From contig CAQBRY010000001.1 in assembly GCA_948762645.1 (NCBI GenBank), forward strand, positions 5,762 through 31,292: a DNA stretch of 25,531 nt, given 5' to 3'. The translations under genes and the position numbers were made by a program. This DNA is from an uncultured Eubacteriales bacterium. GTDB taxonomy: Bacteria > Bacillota > Clostridia > Oscillospirales > Acutalibacteraceae. How positions within the stretch are numbered: position 1 is the stretch's first letter; the number at the start of each line of letters is the position of its first letter. Of this stretch, positions 15,788 through 23,368 are shown piece after piece. The notes below the pieces were generated by a model that was not told the DNA's origin, made no database searches, and saw only the letters and a list, made by a program, of their open reading frames with translations.

Positions 15788-16894
15788 TTATTTATTTTTA
15801 TCAATAATTTTATAAATAAACAATCCTCCCAAAACTAATATTACAAAAGTCCCTATTATAAGCCTTTCATCAAAGTGACTTTTAAAGTCTTCGCTACTTT
15901 TATTATCATCTAATAAAACATAGTTATCATCAGAAACATTAATATTTTCATTATCATCATCAATTCTAGATTCATCATCTTGCGAAGGCGTTTTGCAGGG
16001 CTGAGGCTTATTATTTAAAGTCTCAGATTTACTTTTTTTAGATCTTTTGCGTACCTTTTCAGAAGAATTATCTAAAGGAGTATCCTTAGCGGTCTTCTCT
16101 TCCAAACACGGTTTATCACATCTATGAACATTGATAATGTAAGTACGTTTTAATTTAGCTTTTTTGTCATTTACAGTAATATTTATTTTTGTATCCTTGC
16201 CAGCAGGAGCAAGTTTCCTTTTATTAACTGAACTGTTTGCAAACTCATTTTCACAGCATATGTCAAAATCTATAAAATCAGTGTCATAACTTGCATAAAT
16301 ATCATATTCAAAAATATTCTTGTTAAAGTCCGGAACAAGTTCCCCACTTGACGGTACTAATTTCGACAAATAACAATTAGGCTTAACCTCTCCTTCAAGA
16401 TTAACAGTAAGATTATTTAAATTAGTCAAATAAAGGTTACGGCCGTATCCATCTATAATTTCAAAGTCCAAAAACTCAAACTCACACGTACAAGAATCTA
16501 CATTGGCCCTTGAATCAAAAATAAAATTACAAACATTAAAATTTGTATTTACTAATAAATTCGATTTTTTGCACATATATTCTATATGTAGTAAATTATC
16601 TTCAGCCTTTATATTAAAATTCCTTCTGCTCGTTCCTCTCGGTGCGGTAAAATTATTGTAAATAAACTTGCTGCTGTCATACTTAAGCGTAAATCTGAAA
16701 GCAATGACACTTAAATTAGAATCAGATTCGATAAACGTCTTTACCTTAAAGCTTTTACCTGCCTTTACGCAAGTATCGTCACAAACTAATTTAGCACCTA
16801 TAAAATTAGACTCTGAAAAACATACAGGGATAAAATAAAAACAAATCACAGCTATAAATAAATTTACAATAATACTCTTATTCTTTATACTCAT
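15788..16894 (-). CDS. Tail-anchored surface protein with cohesin-like and cadherin-like domains
   Basis: The 368 residues comprise a signal peptide (1 to about 28), a cohesin-like beta sandwich (about 31-170), a cadherin-like domain of the type common in clostridia (about 172-262), an acidic/basic linker (about 265-335), and one membrane helix near the C-terminus (LIIGTFVILVLGGLFIYKII). The cohesin-like domain carries AGKSFKVKTFIES and FRFTLKYDSSKF, and the cadherin-like domain carries LSKLVPSSGELVPDFNKNIFEYDIY. The protein would be displayed on the cell surface. No dockerin is seen in the window, so a cellulosome role is not supported. Cys is unusually frequent for a Gram-positive surface protein (several CxC or CC), hinting at disulfides. 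The ATG follows AGGAAAGG by about 13 nt. The gene diverges from mscS. Confidence 0.75.
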   Translation of the reverse strand: MSIKNKSIIVNLFIAVICFYFIPVCFSESNFIGAKLVCDDTCVKAGKSFKVKTFIESDSNLSVIAFRFTLKYDSSKFIYNNFTAPRGTSRRNFNIKAEDNLLHIEYMCKKSNLLVNTNFNVCNFIFDSRANVDSCTCEFEFLDFEIIDGYGRNLYLTNLNNLTVNLEGEVKPNCYLSKLVPSSGELVPDFNKNIFEYDIYASYDTDFIDFDICCENEFANSSVNKRKLAPAGKDTKINITVNDKKAKLKRTYIINVHRCDKPCLEEKTAKDTPLDNSSEKVRKRSKKSKSETLNNKPQPCKTPSQDDESRIDDDNENINVSDDNYVLLDDNKSSEDFKSHFDERLIIGTFVILVLGGLFIYKIIDKNK

Positions 16895-16914
16895 GTTTAA
16901 AAATTGACCTTTCC

Positions 16915-16942
16915 TTGAACTGTTTTAGTTTAGTGGTATAAT
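16915..16942 (+). promoter_or_regulatory. Promoter for mscS, within a divergent intergenic region
   Basis: TTGAAC (16915-16920), 16-nt spacer, TATAAT (16937-16942) with the extended -10 TGG just upstream. A weaker divergent pair on the minus strand (TTGAGT at 16955-16950, 17 nt, TAAACT at 16932-16927) could serve the 15788-16894 gene and would overlap it. Confidence 0.6.
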
Positions 16943-16983
16943 TATAATGACTCAAATCTTAAGAATAATGAGGTTACATACAC

Positions 16984-17817
16984 ATGTTTAACTTTTTCAA
17001 CATATCAAATTTAATACAATATGATTCACAAAAATGGTTTATAGAAATAGTGATTAATATAATCAAAATATTACTTTTACTACTTATAGGATTTTGGGTT
17101 ATAAATAGAGCAAGTAAAATTCTTACTATTTTTTTAAGAAAAGCACATATGCAGCAAGGAATGATATCTTTTTTGGATTCCGTGTCAAAATTCACATTAA
17201 GAATGATTTTGATTATATCGGTACTTGATATGATGGGCGTAAATATGACGTCTGTTATGGCCGCTCTCGGAGCTTCTCTCGTAACTATAGGGCTTGCACT
17301 CAAAGACAGTCTTTCAAATATAGCAAGCGGCATACTCTTAATACTCAATAAACCATTTATAATAGGGGATTACATAAAAGTAGAAAACGTATCGGGAACT
17401 GTATCGAAAATCGAGATGGTCTTTACAACCCTCACAACAGATGATAGTAAAGTCGTAATAATACCGAACTCTAAATTAATATCTTCAAATATAGTAAGAC
17501 AAAGTATTTGCGACTTACATAAATGTCACCTCAATTACACAGTCAGTAATCTGAAAAACTTCAAAGATATAAAAAAACAAATAGAAAAATTTACAATACT
17601 TGAAAATAAAATATCACAAATACCTTCTCCAAGTATAAATGTCAAAGAAATTCCCGAAGATAAATCGTACATAGAATTATCATTCTTCTGTGAAAAAAGA
17701 AATATGGAGTCTGTGTCCCAAAGGCTCAGTGAAAATATTAGGACCACCTTGAAAAACAAAAATATACTTATATTAGAAGAATCTATAAACAGTAAATCAG
17801 GGGAAGAAAATGATTAA
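16984..17817 (+). CDS. mscS: Small-conductance mechanosensitive channel, MscS family
   Basis: This 277-residue protein has three membrane segments in the first 125 residues. The pore helix and its following turn (SVMAALGASLVTIGLALKDSLSNIASGILL) lead into the beta domain (KPFIIGDYIKVENVSGTVSKIEMVFTTL, then VVIIPNSKLISSNI). It opens under membrane tension to release solutes during hypo-osmotic shock. The length is that of the short MscS form and the C-terminal alpha/beta part is present. The ATG follows GAGGTT. The DUF4364 gene is 56 nt downstream on the same strand, probably in one transcript. Confidence 0.95.
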   Translation: MFNFFNISNLIQYDSQKWFIEIVINIIKILLLLLIGFWVINRASKILTIFLRKAHMQQGMISFLDSVSKFTLRMILIISVLDMMGVNMTSVMAALGASLVTIGLALKDSLSNIASGILLILNKPFIIGDYIKVENVSGTVSKIEMVFTTLTTDDSKVVIIPNSKLISSNIVRQSICDLHKCHLNYTVSNLKNFKDIKKQIEKFTILENKISQIPSPSINVKEIPEDKSYIELSFFCEKRNMESVSQRLSENIRTTLKNKNILILEESINSKSGEEND

Positions 17818-17873
17818 TTAAATTAATTATAACATTATTTTAATAAAAAATCAATCATAGAAAGGGCATTCTA

Positions 17874-18467
17874 ATGAAATCAAATACCTTTTCAGCAGGA
17901 GTCAATCCCGGAGGGCTGCGAAATATACAAGAAATAAAAGTATTAATATGCTATATACTATCAAATATAGACACTAAAATTAAAAAATCAGATCTAATCT
18001 CGACACTCCAAAACGGCGGAATATCAAATTATTTTGAAACCAGTGAGGCCTTTTCAGACCTTGAGTCAAACAATAATCTAATATGTATAAATAATGATCA
18101 GGAAATATATACAGTATCCGAAAGTGGAAAAGTAATATCCGAACAATTAAACGGTTCTTTGCCTCACATAATAAAGAAAAAGTCAATAGAAGTTATCAAT
18201 AATTTTATAAACACTATAAAAAGTAGAAATGAAAATACAGTAAAGATAGAAAAAAACAACAGAGGATATAATGTTACATGCGGAATATCGGGTGATGAGG
18301 ACTTTAATTTAATGTCTTTTACCCTCTATGTTCCAGACATCGACCAGGCTACAATGGTAAAAGAAAACTTTCATAAAAATCCGGGAATTATATATAGGAC
18401 TGTACTTGCTATTCTTACTCAAAATAAAGATCTATTAAAAGAATCTATAGCCAACCTGTCAAATTAG
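17874..18467 (+). CDS. DUF4364 family winged-helix protein
   Basis: The 197 residues match the pattern of the DUF4364 family found almost only in Clostridia: an N-terminal winged-helix-like half (IQEIKVLICYILSNI, ISNYFETSEAFSDLESNNNLI, YTVSESGKVISEQL), then an alpha/beta half (YNVTCGISGDEDFNLMSFTLYV). The N-terminus FSAGVNPGGLRNIQEIK is conserved in related clostridial proteins as I recall them. The function is unknown; a transcriptional regulator is suggested by the fold. The ATG has AAAGGG upstream. No signal peptide or membrane segment is present. Confidence 0.8.
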   Translation: MKSNTFSAGVNPGGLRNIQEIKVLICYILSNIDTKIKKSDLISTLQNGGISNYFETSEAFSDLESNNNLICINNDQEIYTVSESGKVISEQLNGSLPHIIKKKSIEVINNFINTIKSRNENTVKIEKNNRGYNVTCGISGDEDFNLMSFTLYVPDIDQATMVKENFHKNPGIIYRTVLAILTQNKDLLKESIANLSN

Positions 18468-18522
18468 CTATATCAGCATATAAAAAAATCACTCTAAATC
18501 TTATAAAAATATACCGGTCATT

Positions 18523-19111
18523 TTACCAAAGTACTGGAAGCGGATCTTCGCAGATACTGGTCGGTATTTTGAGAATTATGGTGGGAAATTTATTTTCAAA
18601 GGTATTTATATCACACTGTCTTACTAAATCAGACATTTTTCTTTGTACCTCACGTCTATTATAGTCTCTCCGCATTAAACGAAGGTCTTTTATCCTTGTT
18701 GCCTCGCTTTTGCTAACGGAACGGAAAGTATCATATACCATTTCATCAAAAACCACGAAATCTTCAAACTTTTTCAGGATCTTACACGTATCACCAAAGC
18801 GCTCAGAAGGAACAGCAACTATGGTATCATTTTCTTTAATCATCTCTCCAAATTCAGAATATTTATTTAAAATCCTTCCTAAAAATATGTATCGTACCTC
18901 TTTATTAACCATTTTATCTAGAGAAGAAATTTTTTGTCTTTTAGATACTGATACTCGCTCGAACTTATCATTACAAATTATTAAATCAGCAAAAAAAATA
19001 AATTACAATTTTGCCTGAATTATCTATCTTCGTCCCCCGTCCAAACAATACTTAGGTTTAATATTTGAATACATAATAAAAACACAATTCCAATCTTTAA
19101 AACTTTTTCAT
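18523..19111 (-). pseudogene. Broken gene for a small secreted protein with a DPLP C-terminal tail
   Basis: A strong promoter (19163-19135) and AAGGAGGTG precede an ATG at 19111, but that frame stops after four codons. One more A in the A5 run right after the ATG would give MKKVLKIGIVFLLCIQILNL followed by SIVWTGDEDR, a good signal peptide. This second frame meets a stop at 19022-19020. The final frame, continuous to 18523, can be traced back to about 19002, past an 8-base homopolymer (18991-18998), and has no start codon with a ribosome site; an ATG at 18912 lies inside it. Stitched, the product would be about 196 residues, almost the length of the secreted Myb protein, and it ends TSICEDPLPVLW versus SISCDPLPTCF there. 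The interior is not recognisably Myb. Either a decaying effector gene or one with errors in homopolymers. Confidence 0.65.
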
Positions 19112-19134
19112 AATATTCACCTCCTTAAGTTAAT

Positions 19135-19163
19135 ATTATATTAAATAATTATTATATTTTCAA
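19135..19163 (-). promoter_or_regulatory. Promoter of the broken secreted-protein gene
   Basis: On the minus strand: TTGAAA (19163-19158), 17-nt spacer, TATAAT (19140-19135), then AAGGAGGTG at 19126-19118 and the ATG at 19111. The expression signals look intact although the coding frame is not. Confidence 0.65.
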
Positions 19164-19239
19164 TAATATTTCTTAAAAAATATTTTTGTCCTCAAATTTC
19201 TTAATTAATCTTTCTGATGTTTGTACATACTGAGTAAAC

Positions 19240-19267
19240 TTGACACCCATTTTTATTAACGTATAAT
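19240..19267 (+). promoter_or_regulatory. Consensus sigma-A promoter of the rlmN-stp-prkC operon
   Basis: TTGACA (19240-19245), 16-nt spacer, TATAAT (19262-19267); both boxes are perfect. Transcription would begin near 19274, about 20 nt before the GAGGAGG ribosome site of rlmN. Confidence 0.8.
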
Positions 19268-19304
19268 AAAATAAATATTTAATATAGAAAAGTGAGGAGG
19301 CTAA

Positions 19305-20376
19305 ATGTATTCAGAACTTTAATTTAAAAGATATAAAATCGTTAAATCTAGAAGAGCTTAAACAAGAATTCTTAAATTCTTCCTATAAAAGATATCAAGC
19401 AATACAAGTATTCAATTGGATAAATAAAGGTATAACAAATTTTGATGAAATGACAGATATTTCTAAAGAATTAAGAGAAAAATTTAAATCCAAATATACT
19501 ATTTATGACGCAACTATTGAAAAAAAATTAATTTCTAAAATAGACTCTACCATAAAATATCTTTTTAAACTGTACGATGGAGAATTTATAGAATCAGTTT
19601 TAATGAAATATAATCATGGATATTCAATTTGTGTTTCAACCCAAGTAGGATGTAAAATGGGATGCAAGTTTTGTGCTACCGGAAAAGGAGGATTCTCCAG
19701 AAACTTACATCCCTCAGAAATAATATCTCAAATTCATACCGCACAAAAGGATAATAATATCAGAATATCTAACGTTGTTTTAATGGGAATGGGCGAACCT
19801 CTCGACAATTATGACAATGTAGTAAAATTTTTAAAGCTTATATCTTCTCATCAGGGGCTAAATATCGGCATGAGACATATCTCCGTATCTACATGCGGAA
19901 TAGTGGACAAAATATATAAGCTTGCTGATGAAGGACTTCAGGTTACACTATCAATATCACTTCACGAAACCGACAATGAAAAACGGTCTAAAATTATGCC
20001 TATAAACAATAAATGGAAAATAGAGGAAATAATTAAAGCTTGTAATTATTATTTCCTAAAAACTAACAGGAGAGTGTCCTTTGAATATACATTAATTAAA
20101 AACGTAAATGACAGCAAACAGCATGCTAAAAATTTAATTAAACTTCTAAAAGGTATGAACTGCTACGTAAATATAATACCAATTAACAATATAGACGGCG
20201 GTATATATAAGCAGTGTACAAGATCAGAAGTAATATGCTTTTGTAACATGCTCATAAACGCAGGCATAACAGCTACTATAAGACGTACCCTGGGCTCTGA
20301 TATAAATGCTTCATGCGGTCAATTAAAAGCAAAAAGTGCTAAAAATGTGGAGGGAGATAAGGTTGAAAGTACATAG
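19305..20376 (+). CDS. rlmN: 23S rRNA/tRNA adenine-C2 methyltransferase RlmN, frame break at codon 5
   Basis: A radical-SAM enzyme that methylates A2503 of 23S rRNA and A37 of some tRNAs. The Cys triad is in QVGCKMGCKFC (Cys116, Cys120 and Cys123 of the stitched protein), and the methyl-carrying Cys337 is in DINASCGQL. The only start with a good ribosome site (GAGGAGG, 4 nt gap) is the ATG at 19305, which reads MYSEL and then TAA at 19320-19322. Skipping one T at CTT TAA gives MYSELNLKDIKSLNLEELKQ and a normal 356-residue protein. The N-terminal domain keeps its family-like sequence in the shifted frame. Without the slip, the first ATG is at 19450 and lacks that domain and a ribosome site. 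It could be +1 frameshifting, a recent mutation or a sequencing error. The 3' end overlaps stp by 14 nt. Confidence 0.88.
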
Positions 20377-21088
20377 TAAAACTGACATAGGACTTGTTAG
20401 AAAGTCTAATCAAGACTTCGTAATAAATAAAATCTTTTCAAATAATATAGCATGGTCAATAGTATGCGATGGAATGGGTGGAGCCAAAGCCGGAGATATT
20501 GCAAGTAAAACAGCTGCAACTAAAATTTCAGAATTTTTTGAGTTCTCTATTGAAAAAGAAACAACCGATGATATACGCCAGCTACATCTAGAAGCCATAA
20601 AATACGCCAATAAAGTAATATTTCAAAACGCTTCCAATGATAAGGAACTTGCAGGTATGGGTACAACTGTAGTGGTATCTATGATACATGAAGGGTATCT
20701 TCATACCTCTCACGTAGGAGATAGCCGGGCATATCTCATACGCAACGGTATTATAAAACAACTTACTATTGACCATTCTGTAGTACAGGAAATGATAAAA
20801 AACGGCGAAATTACAGAAAATGAAGCTCAAACACACCCAAGAAAAAATCTCATAACAAAGGCACTTGGTGTTAATAAAACAGTAACTTGCGACTATAACA
20901 GAACTAAAGTTCAAAAAGATGATATTATTATGCTTTGCACCGATGGCCTTACCAATTACCTCACTTCACAGGAAATACAAAAAATACTTTTAGAGAACAC
21001 CCTGGAAAATGTGGTAGATATATTAGTAAGTCGAGCTAAGGATCTAGGCGGAAATGATAATATAACAGTCTCAGTAATAGAGATTTAA
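20363..21088 (+). CDS. stp: PP2C-type Ser/Thr protein phosphatase (Stp/PrpC)
   Basis: The protein has 241 residues from a TTG at 20363, chosen because GGAGGGAG lies 6 nt upstream and the sequence then begins KVHSKTDIGLVRKSNQDF, as in the family. An upstream ATG at 20336 lies inside rlmN without a site. PP2C motifs are in order: VCDGMGGAKAGDIAS (metal Asp36), GMGTTVV, HVGDSRAYLI, LTIDHS, LCTDGLTNYL and GGNDNITV. The enzyme is Mn/Mg dependent and reverses phosphorylation by the PASTA kinase encoded 37 nt downstream. The rlmN-stp-prkC order is standard in Firmicutes. Confidence 0.95.
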   Translation: MKVHSKTDIGLVRKSNQDFVINKIFSNNIAWSIVCDGMGGAKAGDIASKTAATKISEFFEFSIEKETTDDIRQLHLEAIKYANKVIFQNASNDKELAGMGTTVVVSMIHEGYLHTSHVGDSRAYLIRNGIIKQLTIDHSVVQEMIKNGEITENEAQTHPRKNLITKALGVNKTVTCDYNRTKVQKDDIIMLCTDGLTNYLTSQEIQKILLENTLENVVDILVSRAKDLGGNDNITVSVIEI

Positions 21089-21125
21089 ATATAAAAGTTT
21101 TAATCAAATACAGGAGCTGATATTT

Positions 21126-23135
21126 TTGGATAAATATACCGGAAAAAGATTAGACGCCAGGTATGAAATACATGAATTAATAGGCGTAGGCGGAATGGCC
21201 GTAGTTTACAGAGCCTATGATATAGTGGAAGAAAAAATAGTCGCCATAAAGATCCTTAAGGACGAATATTTAGGTAATAAAGAATTTATCAGAAGATTTA
21301 AAAATGAGTCTAAAGCTATCGCCGTGCTTTCCCATCCAAATATTGTAAAGGTTTACGATGTAAGTTTAGGCAGTAAAATACAATATATAGTAATGGAGTA
21401 TATAAGCGGTATAACCCTCAAAGAATATATGTCTCAACAAAAAGAAATAAAATGGAACGAAGCAGTACATTTTATACAGCAAATACTTAAAGCTCTTCGT
21501 CATGCACACGAAAAGGGTGTCATACACCGAGACATTAAACCTCAAAATATAATGCTTCTTCAAGACGGTACGATTAAAGTAACAGATTTTGGTATAGCAA
21601 GATTCTTTAAACATGAAACTCAAACCATGACAGACCGTGCTATAGGGTCCGTACATTATATATCTCCCGAACAAGCCAAGGGGGAAATTACAGACGAAAA
21701 AGCAGACATATATTCCGTCGGCGTAATTCTTTATGAGATGATTACCGGGTCGCTTCCGTTTGAAGCTGATAATGCAGTATCGGTTGCAATAATGCAAATG
21801 CAGACAGCCCCAAAAAGACCTCGTGAAATAAACGAATCAATTCCCGAAGGTCTCGAATCCATTATAATGAAAGCTATGCAAAAAAATCCAAAAAACAGAT
21901 ATTTGTCTGCCGAAGAAATACTTACCGATATTGAAAAATTTAAAAAAGATCCAAGTATAAAATTTGAGTATAAATATTTTATAGATGATAATCCTACTAA
22001 ATATATAGATGCCGTTAAAAAAGTAAAGTCGAGCGAAAACGACGACTATGGTGACAACTTTAATTACAAAAAAGATAATAAAAACAAATTTAAAACGATT
22101 TATATAGTAGGTGGAATTGCAGCTGCAGTTGTACTTTTTGCATTAATATTTTTAGGTATATCTATATTTAATTATTTTGGCAATAGTGCAAATAAAGACA
22201 TAGAAGTTCCAAATTTGATAGGTATGAAATATGCCGATATTCAAGATAATCCAGATTATAAATTTGTGTGGAAAATAGAAAATGTATATGATCCAAACCA
22301 GGAAGAAGGCGTAATAATTGACCAGGATCCCCTTCCTAATACTAAAAAAGTAAAAGAAGGTGCAACAATAGTCTTAAAAGTTAACAGCTCCGGCGTTCTC
22401 GTCACTATACCAAATGTAAAAGGTCTTACGGAGGAAGTTGCAAAATCGAAATTTAGTAATGCGGGAATAAAATATGAAGTATTAATAATCGTAGATGATG
22501 ATACCGCAGAAGGTCTGGTCAAAAACACAGATCCGGCAGAAGGAACCAAGGTAACTGCAGACACTACCGTTAGAATATACGTAAGTAAAGGTCCGGCAGA
22601 ACAAAAAATACTTATGCCCGACATCATAGATAAAAATTTTGAAGTAGCAAAAAGTGAAATTCTTTCAAAAGGGTTGAAAATTTCAGAATCTATCGAATAC
22701 GAAAACAGCGACAAATCAAAAGATACTGTTTTGGCAACAAATCCGCTACCGGGAGTACAAGTCAGTTTAGGATCAACCGTAAAAATTACACTAAGTAACG
22801 GTAAGAAAAAAGAAAAATCATTTGACATAAAAGTAGACCTGCCTCAAATTACAGATGAATCCGTACAAAATATTACTCTTTCCGTATATATCGACGGTAT
22901 CCTTGACACTACAAAAACTATTAGACCATCATATAATAATGGTGAATATGTAGTGACTTTAAAAGGCACGACCGGCAAAAAAAGAGTCAACATAGACATA
23001 GACGGTAAACAATATCGAATATACGACGTGGACTTTGACGCTTCATCCGATAACGTTAAAAAAGTAGCCGCCTATGAATACAGCGAAACTGAGAGTAAAA
23101 CTGCAAAAAATGCTGCTATTTTAAATACATTATAA
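21126..23135 (+). CDS. prkC: PASTA-domain Ser/Thr protein kinase PrkC
   Basis: The 669 residues begin at TTG with AGGAG about 8 nt upstream. The kinase domain (about 11-272) is complete: Gly loop GVGGMA (20-25), Lys42, HRDIKPQN (134-141) and DFG (154-156). A charged juxtamembrane segment leads to one membrane helix (about 325-350). Three PASTA domains follow (about 359-423, 427-493, 497-563), then a C-terminal beta domain of about 100 residues. PASTA domains bind muropeptides or lipid II, so the kinase links cell-wall state to growth and, in spore formers, germination. It is paired with the upstream phosphatase. In many Firmicutes rsgA and rpe follow; here a hairpin and murA do. Confidence 0.96.
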   Translation: MDKYTGKRLDARYEIHELIGVGGMAVVYRAYDIVEEKIVAIKILKDEYLGNKEFIRRFKNESKAIAVLSHPNIVKVYDVSLGSKIQYIVMEYISGITLKEYMSQQKEIKWNEAVHFIQQILKALRHAHEKGVIHRDIKPQNIMLLQDGTIKVTDFGIARFFKHETQTMTDRAIGSVHYISPEQAKGEITDEKADIYSVGVILYEMITGSLPFEADNAVSVAIMQMQTAPKRPREINESIPEGLESIIMKAMQKNPKNRYLSAEEILTDIEKFKKDPSIKFEYKYFIDDNPTKYIDAVKKVKSSENDDYGDNFNYKKDNKNKFKTIYIVGGIAAAVVLFALIFLGISIFNYFGNSANKDIEVPNLIGMKYADIQDNPDYKFVWKIENVYDPNQEEGVIIDQDPLPNTKKVKEGATIVLKVNSSGVLVTIPNVKGLTEEVAKSKFSNAGIKYEVLIIVDDDTAEGLVKNTDPAEGTKVTADTTVRIYVSKGPAEQKILMPDIIDKNFEVAKSEILSKGLKISESIEYENSDKSKDTVLATNPLPGVQVSLGSTVKITLSNGKKKEKSFDIKVDLPQITDESVQNITLSVYIDGILDTTKTIRPSYNNGEYVVTLKGTTGKKRVNIDIDGKQYRIYDVDFDASSDNVKKVAAYEYSETESKTAKNAAILNTL

Positions 23136-23180
23136 ATTAAATTCAAAGAAAAAATTGTTTTATTTATATATATATTTTTG

Positions 23181-23220
23181 GTCTCCTGAAATTACTTAAT
23201 TTTTTAAGTGTTTCAGGGAC
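23181..23220 (+). terminator. Hairpin after prkC
   Basis: GTCTCCTGAAATTACTTAA pairs with TTAAGTGTTTCAGGGAC, with one mismatch and a one-base bulge, around a TTTT-rich loop. The downstream strand is AT-rich but lacks a solid T run. It would end the rlmN-stp-prkC transcript before murA. Confidence 0.5.
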
Positions 23221-23257
23221 AAAATAATTTTATATGGGTATTTAAATATATGTATCA

Positions 23258-23286
23258 TTGACTTTTAATTAAAAATGTAATAACAT
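23258..23286 (+). promoter_or_regulatory. Putative murA promoter
   Basis: TTGACT (23258-23263), 17-nt spacer, TAACAT (23281-23286). The -35 matches at five of six positions and the -10 at four. It leaves a leader of about 75 nt before the murA ATG. Confidence 0.45.
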
Positions 23287-23368
23287 TATTGGGGACATTT
23301 TTTAATTACTATAAAAATAATTTAATTTTACATATTTTTTAAAATACAAAAATTTATGTTAGGGGTGT

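Noticed and set aside
18523..18912. Treating the frame from the ATG at 18912 as a complete small gene
   Set aside because: The ATG has no ribosome site, the same frame continues upstream for 30 codons, and a promoter, ribosome site and signal peptide lie further upstream in broken frames.
18710..19018. Plus-strand frame of 102 codons opposite the broken secreted-protein gene
   Set aside because: No ribosome site; the minus strand has the promoter, ribosome site, signal-peptide sequence and DPLP tail.
23165..23178. TATATATATATA run after prkC as another AT-spacer promoter
   Set aside because: No TTGACA-like box at a suitable distance on either strand; it simply precedes the hairpin.
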